From Sphaerobacter thermophilus DSM 20745 (GTDB lineage Bacteria; Chloroflexota; Chloroflexia; Thermomicrobiales; Thermomicrobiaceae): a DNA stretch of 64,000 bases. Numbering within the stretch: position 1 is the stretch's first letter; every line of letters begins with the position of its first letter. Below the pieces are notes generated by a model. The model searched no databases. It was given only the letters and a program-made list of their open reading frames with translations, and was not told where the DNA came from. Both the position numbers and the translations under genes were made by a program. Shown here piece by piece: positions 33,733 through 43,133 of the stretch. The DNA is taken from assembly GCF_000024985.1 (NCBI RefSeq), contig NC_013524.1, positions 62,001-126,000 of the forward strand, in the 5' to 3' direction.

Positions 33733-34959
33733 TCACGGGCGGCTCGTGGTGCCGGGCTCGCTGCCGAGGCTGGGGGCAACGGACTCGTGGTTGGCGGACG
33801 TGTCCAGGTGGCGGATCATCGCCAGGGCCACGTCAACCGCGCGCGCGACCGTGCGGATGTCCACACGCTCCGGGGTGTCGGAGGTCTGGTGCCAGTTCGG
33901 GATGAACCCCTGATCATCGGCCGCAAAGAGCCCGATTGCCGTGTAACCGTGGAGGAGAACAACGGACTGATCGGTCGCGGGCAACCGGTGGGTCTGAGGC
34001 CGCAGCCCCCACTCGGGATGCTCCCGCGCGACTTCCCCGGCGATGCGCAAGAGCATGGGCGATGAGCGACGCAGCAGCAACAGCCCCTCGCCCCGAGTGA
34101 AGCGTATGTTGCCGGCGCCCACCGAATCCAGGGAGATGAACGAGGTCCGGTCGGGATCGAAGAGATTGTCACGGAGAAACTGGCGTATCCCGGCGCCGCC
34201 CGCCTCGGCACCCGCGGTAAAGAGGAGCCAGACCTCCAGCTCGCGTGGCGGGTTGCGTCGCAGGGCACCCGCGATGCTGAGTAGCGCCGCCACGCCCGAA
34301 GCGTCGTCGTTCGCTCCGGCCACCGGCACCCCGCGGAGCTCGCGCTGCAGCAGGAGCACGGTGGCCCCGATCAGGATGACCAGCGGCACCAGCGAGGCAT
34401 ACCACGGGATCCGCGACGGCGTGGCGAGCGCGACGGCTTGCAGCACCGGGAGCAAGATCATCGATGCGGCCGTCGCCACGGCCAGCAGGCGGAGCCGCGC
34501 GACGATGGGCTGTTGGGAGAGCCAACCGGAGCGGGCTGTGTCGAGGTGCGCGGTGATCACGACGCGCCGCGGCTGTTCCCGTTCCCCGGCCGGTAGCCCC
34601 CGGGCCGGCGCGATCAGCCCAAGCACGTTGTGGCTTATGCGCGTCGCGGCGAGGCGAGAAAGCGCGGGTCGCCCGGTCACTTCGAGCGCCGCCAGCACCA
34701 GCGCGGCGAGGCTGATTACCAGGGCGAGGATCTCGGACACGAGCGCCAGCGGCACGCTCAACGCCGCGACGACAAAGAGCGTCGCGTAGACGAGGTTGAA
34801 GCCGCGCGGGATCCGTACCGGCAGGAGCGTCGAGGCAACACCCATCTGTTGCAGGCGCTCGATGACGTAGCCGGCGGCTCGCCGCTCGTAGGGACTGCCG
34901 GGTGGGCGCGGGCCGATCCTCGTTGCGAGTGTGGCGATGTCGTTCGGGTCGACGGCCAC
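33733..34959 (-). CDS. membrane-anchored M28-type peptidase, one metal ligand apparently missing
   Basis: This 408-residue protein has an N-terminal peptidase start (ATRIGPRPPGSPYERRAAGY), two internal membrane spans (~56-90) and further ones (~165-205) interrupting the peptidase fold. M28 metal motifs are then seen: TAHLDT, AGANDDASGVAALL, LFTAGAEAGGAG, ISLDSVGAG and WHQTSDTPERVD. M28 enzymes normally have EE in the third motif; here it reads AEAG, so the second glutamate (a zinc ligand) seems replaced by alanine. Activity is therefore uncertain. The GTG at 34959 has GGGAG 8 bases upstream. Confidence 0.78.
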   Translation of the reverse strand: MAVDPNDIATLATRIGPRPPGSPYERRAAGYVIERLQQMGVASTLLPVRIPRGFNLVYATLFVVAALSVPLALVSEILALVISLAALVLAALEVTGRPALSRLAATRISHNVLGLIAPARGLPAGEREQPRRVVITAHLDTARSGWLSQQPIVARLRLLAVATAASMILLPVLQAVALATPSRIPWYASLVPLVILIGATVLLLQRELRGVPVAGANDDASGVAALLSIAGALRRNPPRELEVWLLFTAGAEAGGAGIRQFLRDNLFDPDRTSFISLDSVGAGNIRFTRGEGLLLLRRSSPMLLRIAGEVAREHPEWGLRPQTHRLPATDQSVVLLHGYTAIGLFAADDQGFIPNWHQTSDTPERVDIRTVARAVDVALAMIRHLDTSANHESVAPSLGSEPGTTSRP

Positions 34960-35127
34960 CGGGCGTCTCCCTTCGGATACGCGCTGTCCTCGGGCAGCCT
35001 GGCCGCGCCAGTGCCCTGCGTAGGTTCGTTCGTACGCCCCTTTTCCCTATCTCAGCACGGCGCGTCGCGGCCGTCAACCCCACAGCGGGTGTGTGTTCGT
35101 ACAGACCCTCGCTTCCCTGGAGGCGCC

Positions 35128-36684
35128 TCATCCGCCGGGCGGAGGGAGTTGATCGAGCCAGGGATAGGAGAAGGTGTCCCGGAACAGCGGGCGCAGGTCC
35201 ACCGGACTGTGGAGCTGCCACGTCAGGAGCACGTCCCACGGTGTGACGATGTCGAATCGGAAGCGCTCGTAGAGCTCGCGCATCGCCGCCCAGAAGGCGT
35301 CGGGCCCCATCTTCTCGTACACCGTCTGGTAGAAGGCATGCCCCTGGCGGTAGATCGACTCGTAGCCGGGGATACCGGGGCCCGGTGGCAGCTCGCCATC
35401 GGTGCTGTCGAGCGGATGGAGATAGCCGCCCGGGGGCGGGGGCGGCTTTTCCTGAAAGTCGGATGCGAGGCCGGCTTCGAGGAACTGGGCACCTCCTTCA
35501 TCGATCCAGGGGTCCTGCTGCGGGCGGGTGCCGATAATCCCGTAGAGCCACTGGTGCGCCGTTTCGTGGTAGGTCAGCCGGTCCAGCCAGTTGACGCTCA
35601 AATTCAGGTATACCAGCATCGGGAACTCGATCCCGCCGTGGAGCGACGGCCCGGCCTCGGCCATGCGGAACACCGGGTAAGGGTACGGCCCGATCAGTTC
35701 CGAGAGCCGGTCGAGGGCCAGCACCGCGGCCGAGAGCGCCGTCTGCCGGGCCTGCTCGGGCGTGCCGGGCAGGCTGTACAGCTCGACCTGCACACCCCCG
35801 GCCGTCGTCGCGGTGTCGATCTGGAGATTGGGGGCGGTGATCATCGCGAAGTCGCGCACGTTCTCGGCGCGGAGGTGGTACCGGACGGCGCCGTCCGGCA
35901 GCGGCTCGCGAGTGACCTCCTCGCCGGTATGCGCCAGGACGTAACCCGGCGGGATCGGGATGCGCACGTCGAACGTCGCAGTGCGGGTGTACGCCGGGTC
36001 GGCCGTGCTGGGGTACGGGTGGTCATCGGAGAGGATCGGGAACCAATAGCCCAGGCGGACGATGTTGCCGTCGAGACCGGTGCCGTACCAATCCTCCGGC
36101 ACCTGGCGCAGGTTGAGGGTGAACCGGAAACCGACTATCGCCGTTTCTCCGGGAGGTGCCGGGATCGTGAGCGTGAAGCCGTCGTTGCGTACGTCCGGCG
36201 TGACCGGCTGGTTGTCGAGCGTCGCGCCGTCGAGCTGGAAGTATCCCGCCTCGGCCGGGGTCACGGTGAAGTGCAGTTCGGGTAACGGGCCGCTGCGGCT
36301 TCGGAGTGTGACACGTTCCACTACCTCCAGGTGGCCGGTGCCGGGATCGAAGGCGGTGACCTCGAGGTCATAGTGGGCGTCGACGTCCGGCAGCTCCACC
36401 TGCTGGTCGGGCGGCCGCGTCAGGGAGGGTGAGGGCACGGGTGTTGGAGTGAGGATTGCGGTGGGGGCGGGCGTGCTTGGCGATGGAACGGTGACCGTCG
36501 CGGTGGCGGAAGGCGCGCTCGACGATGGGGCGGTAGCCGTCGCGGGAACGGTGGCCGTCGGCACGAGGGGTGTGGTGGTGTCGCCGGGGCTCGACTCCCC
36601 ACCGGCACGACCACAGGCCGCGACCAGAGCGAGCGCGACCAGTGCTGCGATGAGGCGCGAATGGTGCACGCCGCGCTGGGGCAT
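35128..36684 (-). CDS. secreted M1-family metallopeptidase-like lipoprotein
   Basis: This 518-residue protein begins with a lipoprotein signal (LIAALVALALVAAC, Cys ~24). A Thr/Pro/Ser-rich linker (~30-90) and an M1 aminopeptidase-type N-terminal beta domain follow. The catalytic part has the zinc motif HETAHQW (~residue 370), the third ligand in WIDEGGAQFLE 18 residues on, and GGIEFPML in the place of the GAMEN substrate loop. The catalytic residues appear intact. It should be anchored outside the membrane and cleave N-terminal residues from peptides. GAAGGAGGG lies before the ATG. It is transcribed away from the glycosyltransferase-like gene. Confidence 0.85.
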   Translation of the reverse strand: MPQRGVHHSRLIAALVALALVAACGRAGGESSPGDTTTPLVPTATVPATATAPSSSAPSATATVTVPSPSTPAPTAILTPTPVPSPSLTRPPDQQVELPDVDAHYDLEVTAFDPGTGHLEVVERVTLRSRSGPLPELHFTVTPAEAGYFQLDGATLDNQPVTPDVRNDGFTLTIPAPPGETAIVGFRFTLNLRQVPEDWYGTGLDGNIVRLGYWFPILSDDHPYPSTADPAYTRTATFDVRIPIPPGYVLAHTGEEVTREPLPDGAVRYHLRAENVRDFAMITAPNLQIDTATTAGGVQVELYSLPGTPEQARQTALSAAVLALDRLSELIGPYPYPVFRMAEAGPSLHGGIEFPMLVYLNLSVNWLDRLTYHETAHQWLYGIIGTRPQQDPWIDEGGAQFLEAGLASDFQEKPPPPPGGYLHPLDSTDGELPPGPGIPGYESIYRQGHAFYQTVYEKMGPDAFWAAMRELYERFRFDIVTPWDVLLTWQLHSPVDLRPLFRDTFSYPWLDQLPPPGG

Positions 36685-36836
36685 CCGTTACCCTCCTTCT
36701 GCAACCGCAGTCCAGGGAATGTTTCGCTGTGAGGCTAGCATACGTCGGGACCGGCTGGATTGCATCGGGAAGGAACGCGGCTCGTCGCGCCTCCAACGGT
36801 CGTGTATGAAGGGCGGGGGCGAAGAGGTGCGGTTCC

Positions 36837-38312
36837 GTGTCGGCAGACCGTAAGTTCCTCCCGCGCGCCTCAGCCGCGCGGCAGGTGGAGATACCGCAGG
36901 TGGAAGCGCGGGAACTCGCGGCTCCGTCGCGCCACTGGCCGATGGCCGTATGGCGCACGCTGGGGGCTGGGGATCGCGCAGTCATAGGCGCAGGTGGTGT
37001 CCTCGGCACCATCTTGCTGGCGCTCACGATCGTCACCGTCAGAGCCGGAGAAACTCCGGCGCATCCGAAGCTCCAGGAGTTCGCGCGCAATGCCCGGCTC
37101 TTCTCCAGGGTGGTGCCCCACGTCGCGGAGCTGGGGGTGCTGCCCTACGCGATCTTTGCCTGCGCCTGTGTCCTCGCTCTCTGGCTGATCTACCTCTGGC
37201 TGATCTGGCTGGTGCGCGGCAAGCAGATCGACCATCGCCTGGTGCTCGCGGGCGCAGTGGCCTTCGGGGTGGTGGCGCTCACGGTGCCGCCCGTCTTCTC
37301 CACCGACATCTTCTCCTACAGCATCTTCGGCCGGCTTGCGAGCGTCTACGACCTCAATCCCTACCTGACCACCGCCGCGCTCGGCGCGCCCGGCGATCCG
37401 GTCGTGCCCTACCTGTACTGGCAGTGGCGCCATATCCCGTCCCCTTACGGCCCGCTCTGGACCCTGGTCTCCGAGGTGGTCACCCTGGGCCGACACGCGA
37501 CCCCGCTGGACCTGGCGATCCGGTTCAAGGTGCTGGCGCTTGGGGCGGTGCTGCTCGACGGGTGGCTGATCTATGTCCTCGTGCGGCGCCGCTGGCCGGA
37601 GCATGCAGGGTGGGCCTACCTGGCGTTCGCCTGGAACCCGATGGTACTGGTCGAAGGTGTGGTGACCGGCCACAACGACGCGCTGATCCTGGCTCTCGTC
37701 CTGGTCAGTGCCTACCTGCTGCTCCAGGCGCGGCCGTACCTCGCCTTTGCCGGGCTGGTGGTCTCGGGCCTGGTGAAGTACTCAACGCTGCCGCTTCTCG
37801 CCGTGGTCGGGCCACGGTTCCTGATGCGGGCGTCGCCGTCGCAGAGGGCGGGTATCGTAGCGCGGCTGGGCGCCATCGCGGCGTTGCTGGCGGTCGGAGC
37901 GTTCGCGCCCTACTGGGGCGGGCTGGCTGTGCTGATGAGCACGCTCGACGAGCCGGGCCGTGGGGTGAACAACCCGGTGATAGTGGTCGGGCGCTGGCTC
38001 ATTGCCACGCTCACTGAGGGCCACGTGCGCCTCGGTGTTCCGGCGACCGTCGCGCTCTCGCTGGCGGCGTTTGGCGCGTGGCAGGCGTGGATGTTGTGGC
38101 GGGCACGTTGGCGGAAAACCTGGGCAATCTTTGACGAACTCGCGCTGTGGGCAACCTCCCTGGCCGTCTTCCTTCTCCTCTGGCCTCGCATCCACACCTG
38201 GTACTTCGTGGTACCCTTGGGTCTCGCGCTCGCGGCGGGGCCGGTGTACCGGCGGGTGTATTGGGGGATACTCCTGGTGTCGCTGCTCTCGTACGCGTCC
38301 TACGGATTGTAG
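36837..38312 (+). CDS. polytopic membrane protein, GT87/MptAB-like glycosyltransferase
   Basis: This 491-residue protein has ~12 membrane helices after a 45-residue cytoplasmic tail. FSTDIFSYSIFGRLASVYDL in an outer loop and NPYLTTAALGAPGDPVV resemble the DxD-like segment and following loop of polyprenol-phosphate-sugar-dependent mannosyltransferases (GT-C fold: GT87, MptA/MptB). YLAFAWNPMVLVEGVVTGHN is another family-like segment. It would transfer a sugar from a lipid carrier on the outer face. The GTG at 36837 has GAGGTG upstream. The acceptor is unknown, and the neighbouring secreted peptidases do not clarify it. Confidence 0.72.
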   Translation: MSADRKFLPRASAARQVEIPQVEARELAAPSRHWPMAVWRTLGAGDRAVIGAGGVLGTILLALTIVTVRAGETPAHPKLQEFARNARLFSRVVPHVAELGVLPYAIFACACVLALWLIYLWLIWLVRGKQIDHRLVLAGAVAFGVVALTVPPVFSTDIFSYSIFGRLASVYDLNPYLTTAALGAPGDPVVPYLYWQWRHIPSPYGPLWTLVSEVVTLGRHATPLDLAIRFKVLALGAVLLDGWLIYVLVRRRWPEHAGWAYLAFAWNPMVLVEGVVTGHNDALILALVLVSAYLLLQARPYLAFAGLVVSGLVKYSTLPLLAVVGPRFLMRASPSQRAGIVARLGAIAALLAVGAFAPYWGGLAVLMSTLDEPGRGVNNPVIVVGRWLIATLTEGHVRLGVPATVALSLAAFGAWQAWMLWRARWRKTWAIFDELALWATSLAVFLLLWPRIHTWYFVVPLGLALAAGPVYRRVYWGILLVSLLSYASYGL

Positions 38313-38452
38313 GCACAGCGACCACCCGAGCCCGGCCGCCGGGAACCGCAGCGCCGCTCGCTCGTTGCAGCTACGGGGATGCTCTGGAGCCACCGGCGGG
38401 GGATCAGTGCCGGAGGCGCCGGAGCGGGGAAGCAGGGAACGGAGCGATCCGC

Positions 38453-40492
38453 GTGACCAGAGGGATAGGGAAGGGACCGCGGGCTGTCGCCGCGCTCCTG
38501 GTGCTGCTGCTTGGGGCCGTGTTCGGCTCACTCCCGGTCAGCGCCACAAGCGATGCGATCTCTCAGACACCGCCGTCCACCGACTGGATCGTCGCGCTCC
38601 GTCCGGAGGCGCGTTATCAGTTCCAGTCACTGCACACGTTGGTCGGCGATGCCGTTCTGAAGCCGCTGGAGTATGTGCCGGGGACGTACGTGGCGCGCTT
38701 CATCGGCCGGACCGGTGCGGCCGACGGAGTCGCCCGGCTGCTCGCCAGCTCGGCTGTGGCGTACGTGGAGCCGGACATCCGCTTCACCTACCAGTGGGAG
38801 CCGAACGACCCGCTCCTGCCGAATCAAGATTGGGTGCGAACCATCGGCTTGCCCGACGCCTGGTCGCTCACGACCGGTACTCCGTCCGTCGTCGTGGCGG
38901 TCGTCGACTCGGGCGTCCATGCCGACCACCCCGACCTCGCGGGAAAGGTGCTGGAGGGCTACAACTTCCTGCAGAGCGGGTCGGACGTGTCCGACGACGT
39001 GGGGCACGGCACCGCCGTCGCCGCGATCATCGCGGCGCGGGGCAACGACGCCGTCGGTATCGCCGGAGCGGCGATGGATGTGACCATCCTCCCGGTCAAG
39101 GTGGGTGACGCGGACGGCGCGCCGGTGAGCGCCATCGCCAACGGCGTCCGCTACGCGGTCGACCACGGCGCCAGTGTCATCAACCTGAGCCTCGGCGCCG
39201 AGTCCGAGAGCGCCACGCTCCACCAGCAGATCCAGTACGCCTACGAGCGGAATGTTCCGGTCGTCGCGGCGGCCGGAAACGACCCGAACCGCCCCACCTT
39301 TCCTGCCACGTACCAGGAGCCGATCTCGGTCGGCGCTGCCACGCACGATGGTGCGGACGTGGCTCCCTTCTCCTCGCGTGTCAGCCGCGTCGATCTGACC
39401 GCGCCCGGCATGTCGATCCTCTCCGCTCACTGGCAGGAAGGTGTCGGCGCCACCTGGGAGACGGTGCACGGCACGTCGTTCGCCGCGCCGATGGTCGCGG
39501 GTACGGTCGCCTTGATGCGCGCGGTCAATCCCGGCATGTCGATCGAGGCGATCCGAGCGGCGTTGACCGGGACGGCGCGTCAGACCTACCCGGCGGGGAC
39601 GCTCGGAGGCGGCGCCGGCCTGCTCGACGCGGCCGCTGCCGTGCGGCAGGCGTACCGGCCCGCTTTTGCCCGCACCTGGGAGGCGGCGGACCAGCCGGTG
39701 GCGGCGCTTGCGACCCAGCGCACCTGGCTGTGGGGTCCGGCGGCCTTCGCGGTCGGTCCGGAGCCGTACGTTGAGACGCAGCACGGTCACCGGCTCGTGG
39801 CCTACTTCGACAAGGCGCGCATGGAGGTGACCGATCCCCACGCCGACGCCAGCAGCCCCTGGTATGTGACCACCGGTCTACTCGCCACCGAGATGATCAC
39901 CGGGGCGCTCCAGCTCGGCCACAACAGCTTCGAGCAGCGATCACCGGCCAACATCCCGGTCGCGGGTGACCCGGATGATCCGTCCGGCCCGCGCTATGCC
40001 ACGTTCGCCGGGCTGGTCGACGTCCCCGCATTGGACGAGGGAACGGTCATCACCCAGACGCTGGACCAGGATGGGCGCGTCGGGTCCGACGAGCGCCTCG
40101 CGGCCTACGGTGTTACCGCGGTCGACTACATCCCGGAGACCGGGCACCGGATCGCCAGCGTCTTTGCCGAATACCTGAGCAGCAGCGGGCTCGTGCTGCG
40201 GGACGGCCAGTATCAAACCGGACCACTCTTTGATCCCGCCTTCTATGCCAGCGGTTACCCGATCACCGAGGCCTATTGGGCGCGGGTGAAGCTGGCAGGG
40301 GAAATGCGCGATGTGCTGGTGCAGTGCTTCGAGCGGCGCTGCCTGACCTACGCGCCGGACAATCCCGAGGGCTGGAAGGTCGAGATGGGCAACGTCGGGC
40401 GCCACTACTACCAGTGGCGCACCGGCCAGTACCCGCCGGAAGGGGCGGCGCCGGAGAACCCGGTTCCGCTTGCCCGCGGGCCGCAGTGGTGA
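38453..40492 (+). CDS. secreted subtilisin-like serine protease with shared C-terminal module
   Basis: This 679-residue protein has a signal peptide (VAALLVLLLGAVFGSLPVSA), a ~70-residue I9-like propeptide, and an S8 catalytic domain with Asp in VAVVDSGVHADHPDL, His in DVGHGTAVAAII, oxyanion Asn in AAAGNDPN and Ser in HGTSFAAPMVAGTVAL. From ~residue 404 to the end there is a ~260-residue module aligned end to end with the secreted protein at 4093-5037, including DGQYQTGPLFDPAFYASGYP, VLVQCFERRCLTYAP and GNVGRHYYQWRTGQYP. The protease should act extracellularly, and the module may bind the cell surface. A GTG start with GGAG upstream is chosen. It converges with YggT, 6 bases apart. Confidence 0.88.
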   Translation: MTRGIGKGPRAVAALLVLLLGAVFGSLPVSATSDAISQTPPSTDWIVALRPEARYQFQSLHTLVGDAVLKPLEYVPGTYVARFIGRTGAADGVARLLASSAVAYVEPDIRFTYQWEPNDPLLPNQDWVRTIGLPDAWSLTTGTPSVVVAVVDSGVHADHPDLAGKVLEGYNFLQSGSDVSDDVGHGTAVAAIIAARGNDAVGIAGAAMDVTILPVKVGDADGAPVSAIANGVRYAVDHGASVINLSLGAESESATLHQQIQYAYERNVPVVAAAGNDPNRPTFPATYQEPISVGAATHDGADVAPFSSRVSRVDLTAPGMSILSAHWQEGVGATWETVHGTSFAAPMVAGTVALMRAVNPGMSIEAIRAALTGTARQTYPAGTLGGGAGLLDAAAAVRQAYRPAFARTWEAADQPVAALATQRTWLWGPAAFAVGPEPYVETQHGHRLVAYFDKARMEVTDPHADASSPWYVTTGLLATEMITGALQLGHNSFEQRSPANIPVAGDPDDPSGPRYATFAGLVDVPALDEGTVITQTLDQDGRVGSDERLAAYGVTAVDYIPETGHRIASVFAEYLSSSGLVLRDGQYQTGPLFDPAFYASGYPITEAYWARVKLAGEMRDVLVQCFERRCLTYAPDNPEGWKVEMGNVGRHYYQWRTGQYPPEGAAPENPVPLARGPQW

Positions 40493-40498
40493 GGGGTG

Positions 40499-40954
40499 CT
40501 ACGCCTCGGTCGGCTCAGTGGTGTAGAAGATGAGCCAGATCAGGCGAACCAGCCCCCAGCCGATGAGGAGATAGACCACCATCGCGATGAGGGAGTTGAT
40601 CTCCAGCACGGAGTTGCCGCTCTGCGGATCGTTCACGATGCCCAGGAACGGGTTGACGAAGACGCCGCTGAAGTCGTAGACCCCGTTGACGAACGCGTTG
40701 TCGGGGTTGGCGGCGATCAACTTCAGGAGGACTCGCAGGCCGATGAGTGCCTCGATGAAGCCGATGATCGTCCAGACCACGGTCGCGATTCGCTGAAAGA
40801 TGGCCCGGCGCCGGAGGACTTCCTGCGCCGGGTCACGCTCGTGGACGACCTCGTGCTCTACGCGGCGACGGTATTCTCCAGGTGGGTCAACCGGACTGGT
40901 CTCCTCGACCCGCCGCTCTTCGCGGACGCGGCGCTCTCGCTCGTAATCAGCCAT
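40499..40954 (-). CDS. YggT family membrane protein
   Basis: This 151-residue protein has a strongly charged N-terminal half (ERERRVREERRVEETSP) and two to three membrane spans (VVWTIIGFIEALIGLRVLLK, LIAMVVYLLIGWGLVRLIWL). The spacing NPFLGIV between them fits YggT/YlmG proteins, which have been linked to osmotic adaptation and division. The N-terminal extension of about 60 residues before the first helix is longer than in classical YggT. No sepF or division genes are near. Function here is unknown. Confidence 0.75.
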   Translation of the reverse strand: MADYERERRVREERRVEETSPVDPPGEYRRRVEHEVVHERDPAQEVLRRRAIFQRIATVVWTIIGFIEALIGLRVLLKLIAANPDNAFVNGVYDFSGVFVNPFLGIVNDPQSGNSVLEINSLIAMVVYLLIGWGLVRLIWLIFYTTEPTEA

Positions 40955-41087
40955 CAGTGCAACTCCTCATCTCCGCACGCTGCAGGCTCTATAGGACTGG
41001 TTTCCCGGAACACGCAATGTACGTGCCGGGCGGGACAGGATGCTGACCGTCATCAGCGCGGCTGCGTGACGCAACGAGCGGCGGTGA

Positions 41088-41113
41088 GTGCCCGGGGGTT
41101 TACCCCCGGGCAC
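41088..41113. repeat. REP-like GTGCCCGGGGG...CCCCCGGGCAC palindrome
   Basis: A perfect palindrome with 11-bp arms (GTGCCCGGGGG / CCCCCGGGCAC) around TTTA, between the YggT start and the upp stop. It belongs to the same family as 48951, 49195 and 62873 and could serve as a terminator for upp. Confidence 0.75.
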
Positions 41114-41154
41114 AGACTCCTCGCCGGAAAGCAGGGGGGACGGGCGTCATCCCC

Positions 41155-41856
41155 CTACAACGTCCCAAAGATGCGGTCGCCGGCGTCGCCGAGGCCCGGG
41201 ATGATGAAGCCGCGGTCGTTGAGGTGGTCGTCGAGCGCGGCGAGGAAGATCCGCACCTCAGGGTCGGCGTCGAGCATGGTCTGAACCCCGAGCGGGGCGC
41301 CGATGATGCCCAGCGCCGACACCCGACCGTGGTAGCCCTCCCGGACGATCTCGAGGGCGGCGCGGAGTGACCCGCCGGTGGCCAGCATCGGGTCGAGCAG
41401 CAGCAGGTGGTCGATCTCGGCGTAGGATTCAGGCAGGTTCGTGTAGTACACGGACGGCTGGAGCGTGGCTTCGTCTCGGCGGACGCCGATCTGGTAAAGC
41501 GGCGCGGACGGGAGCAGGTTCCGAATCGGCTCCAGCATGCCCAACCCGGCGCGGAGGATTGCAAGCGCAGCGACGCGCTCCGCGAGGCGGTGACCAGGGA
41601 CGGGCGTGCCGCTGTGCCCCGGCACGGGCATCGGGGCCGTGGCCGTGTCCGCGAGCGCGGCCCAGAGGAGGAAACGTGTCACCTCCTCGATTGCGCGTGT
41701 GAATTCAGGCGCCGGAGTGCGGATGTCGCGCAGCAGCGTGACCTGGGTGGCGAGCAGCGGGTGCTCGAGGACCGTCAGTCGCGGGTGCTGCGCGATCTCT
41801 GCGCGAGCCGGCTGGCTGCGTCCCCGCATTGGTGCCGGTGCGTGTGTCCCGTCCAT
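41155..41856 (-). CDS. upp: uracil phosphoribosyltransferase
   Basis: This 233-residue enzyme converts uracil and PRPP to UMP for pyrimidine salvage. It has ALAILRAGLGMLEPIRNLLP, the PRPP-binding loop LLLLDPMLATGGSLRAALEI, and the family C-terminus FIIPGLGDAGDRIFGTL. It is about 20 residues longer than typical UPRTases, because of an insertion near TAPMPVPGHSGTPVPGHRLA in the second quarter and an N-terminal extension. ATG 41829 is an alternative start. It lies 10 bases after the DUF362 gene on the same strand, so co-transcription is likely. Confidence 0.9.
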   Translation of the reverse strand: MDGTHAPAPMRGRSQPARAEIAQHPRLTVLEHPLLATQVTLLRDIRTPAPEFTRAIEEVTRFLLWAALADTATAPMPVPGHSGTPVPGHRLAERVAALAILRAGLGMLEPIRNLLPSAPLYQIGVRRDEATLQPSVYYTNLPESYAEIDHLLLLDPMLATGGSLRAALEIVREGYHGRVSALGIIGAPLGVQTMLDADPEVRIFLAALDDHLNDRGFIIPGLGDAGDRIFGTL

Positions 41857-41866
41857 AGTCCTCCCT

Positions 41867-42967
41867 CTACCGGCGGTAACGCCGGTCGGACGATAGTCCC
41901 CCTCTACCGGCGGCGACGCCGGTCAGACGTTGGATATCATCCAACCACCGTGCAAGCAATGGGTCATCTGCCCGTTTCGGGTCTGGCACGAGCTTCACCT
42001 GCCCGGGCTCCGGCGCACCCAGACCGAGCGCGATCGCAGCCCGGATCTGCTCCTGCTCCCAGAGTCCGGCCCTGCGCCGCGGGGACCCGCGATCGAGCGT
42101 GGCCAGCACCGCGGCTCCGCAGACGTCCAGCGCGATCCGGTCGCCGCTCGCCAGGAACAGGCCCGTATGCGTCGTATATCGCTGTGCCGAGCCGCCGTCC
42201 AGCACCAGGAGGTCCGGACGGAAGGCGAGGTTCATCTCCGCCGCGGCACGGCCCCGGTCGCGCGCGGCGCGGGCCGCCACCTGGGTTCGCGGGTGGACGA
42301 TCCCCGACCAGAGCGCAAGGCTGGGCGCGACCGATTCCGGACGGTGGGGCGGGAGCACCGGCACGCCGACGATCACGTCTGCTTCGTAAACCGACTGGGG
42401 GATCGAGACCGCCTTGATCGCCCGGGCGCGGTCACCCAGCGGCACGGTAACCCACCGGTCGTAGCGGAAGTCGACAAAGTGTGCCCCGTTGTTCTCGATC
42501 ACGTCGAGCAGGCCGCTGCGGAACACCCGAGCCGTCGTGTCGTGCCAGGGTGGACCGGCCATCTCTCCCACGATCACCTCCCGCGCGCCGTGGTCCTGCA
42601 CGAGTTGGATAATCGCCTCCAGCGCTCCAGGGCTGGTGGACGCGGGCGCGGGAATACCGGATGCCGCGTCCGGCTTGATGAGCACCCTCCGCCCGGCGAT
42701 GTTCAGTCGCTCCAGCCCGCCAAGCACCTCGATGGCGCGCCTCACGCCCTCCGCCGGGTCCGGGGCCGTGGTGACGGCAACCAGGCTGCGGCCGCTCTCG
42801 TCCACGTAGGCGTTCGTCTTGGGGGCCGGGAGCGGCATCGTCGGCCCGGTGTCGGAAAGCAGCGTCTCGGCCGCCGGGATGATCCGGCGCGCAGCCAGGA
42901 TCGTGGCCCCGGTGGCCCCAAGCGCCATAGTCAGGCCGGCGACTCGGCCGCTGCGAAGGATGCGCAT
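41867..42967 (-). CDS. DUF362 domain protein
   Basis: This 366-residue protein has an N-terminal hydrophobic segment (RVAGLTMALGATGATILAAR), so it may be exported or membrane-anchored. The DUF362 features are VLIKPDAASGIPAPASTSPG, REVIVGEMAGPPWHDTTARV, VIVGVPVLPPHRPESVAPSL and a conserved LDGGSAQRYTTHTG. No cysteine-rich ferredoxin motifs are present, unlike many DUF362 iron-sulfur proteins. Function is unknown. ATG 42967 was chosen because the upstream frame is Arg/Ala-rich non-conserved sequence. It is followed by upp after 10 bases and is divergent from the methyltransferase. Confidence 0.75.
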   Translation of the reverse strand: MRILRSGRVAGLTMALGATGATILAARRIIPAAETLLSDTGPTMPLPAPKTNAYVDESGRSLVAVTTAPDPAEGVRRAIEVLGGLERLNIAGRRVLIKPDAASGIPAPASTSPGALEAIIQLVQDHGAREVIVGEMAGPPWHDTTARVFRSGLLDVIENNGAHFVDFRYDRWVTVPLGDRARAIKAVSIPQSVYEADVIVGVPVLPPHRPESVAPSLALWSGIVHPRTQVAARAARDRGRAAAEMNLAFRPDLLVLDGGSAQRYTTHTGLFLASGDRIALDVCGAAVLATLDRGSPRRRAGLWEQEQIRAAIALGLGAPEPGQVKLVPDPKRADDPLLARWLDDIQRLTGVAAGRGGLSSDRRYRR

Positions 42968-43133
42968 CGTCCCCGCTCTCCCAGAATCAGGGCGGTTCGC
43001 GGCCGCCAGTATAGCCGCCCGGGGATGCGATTGGGCCCGGGCATGTCCAGGCTTGACACCGCGCGAGGCGTGCCGGGACAATCGGGCCTGCTTTCGCGCC
43101 AGGAATGAGCAGGGCTGGGAAGGATCGCGCTGG

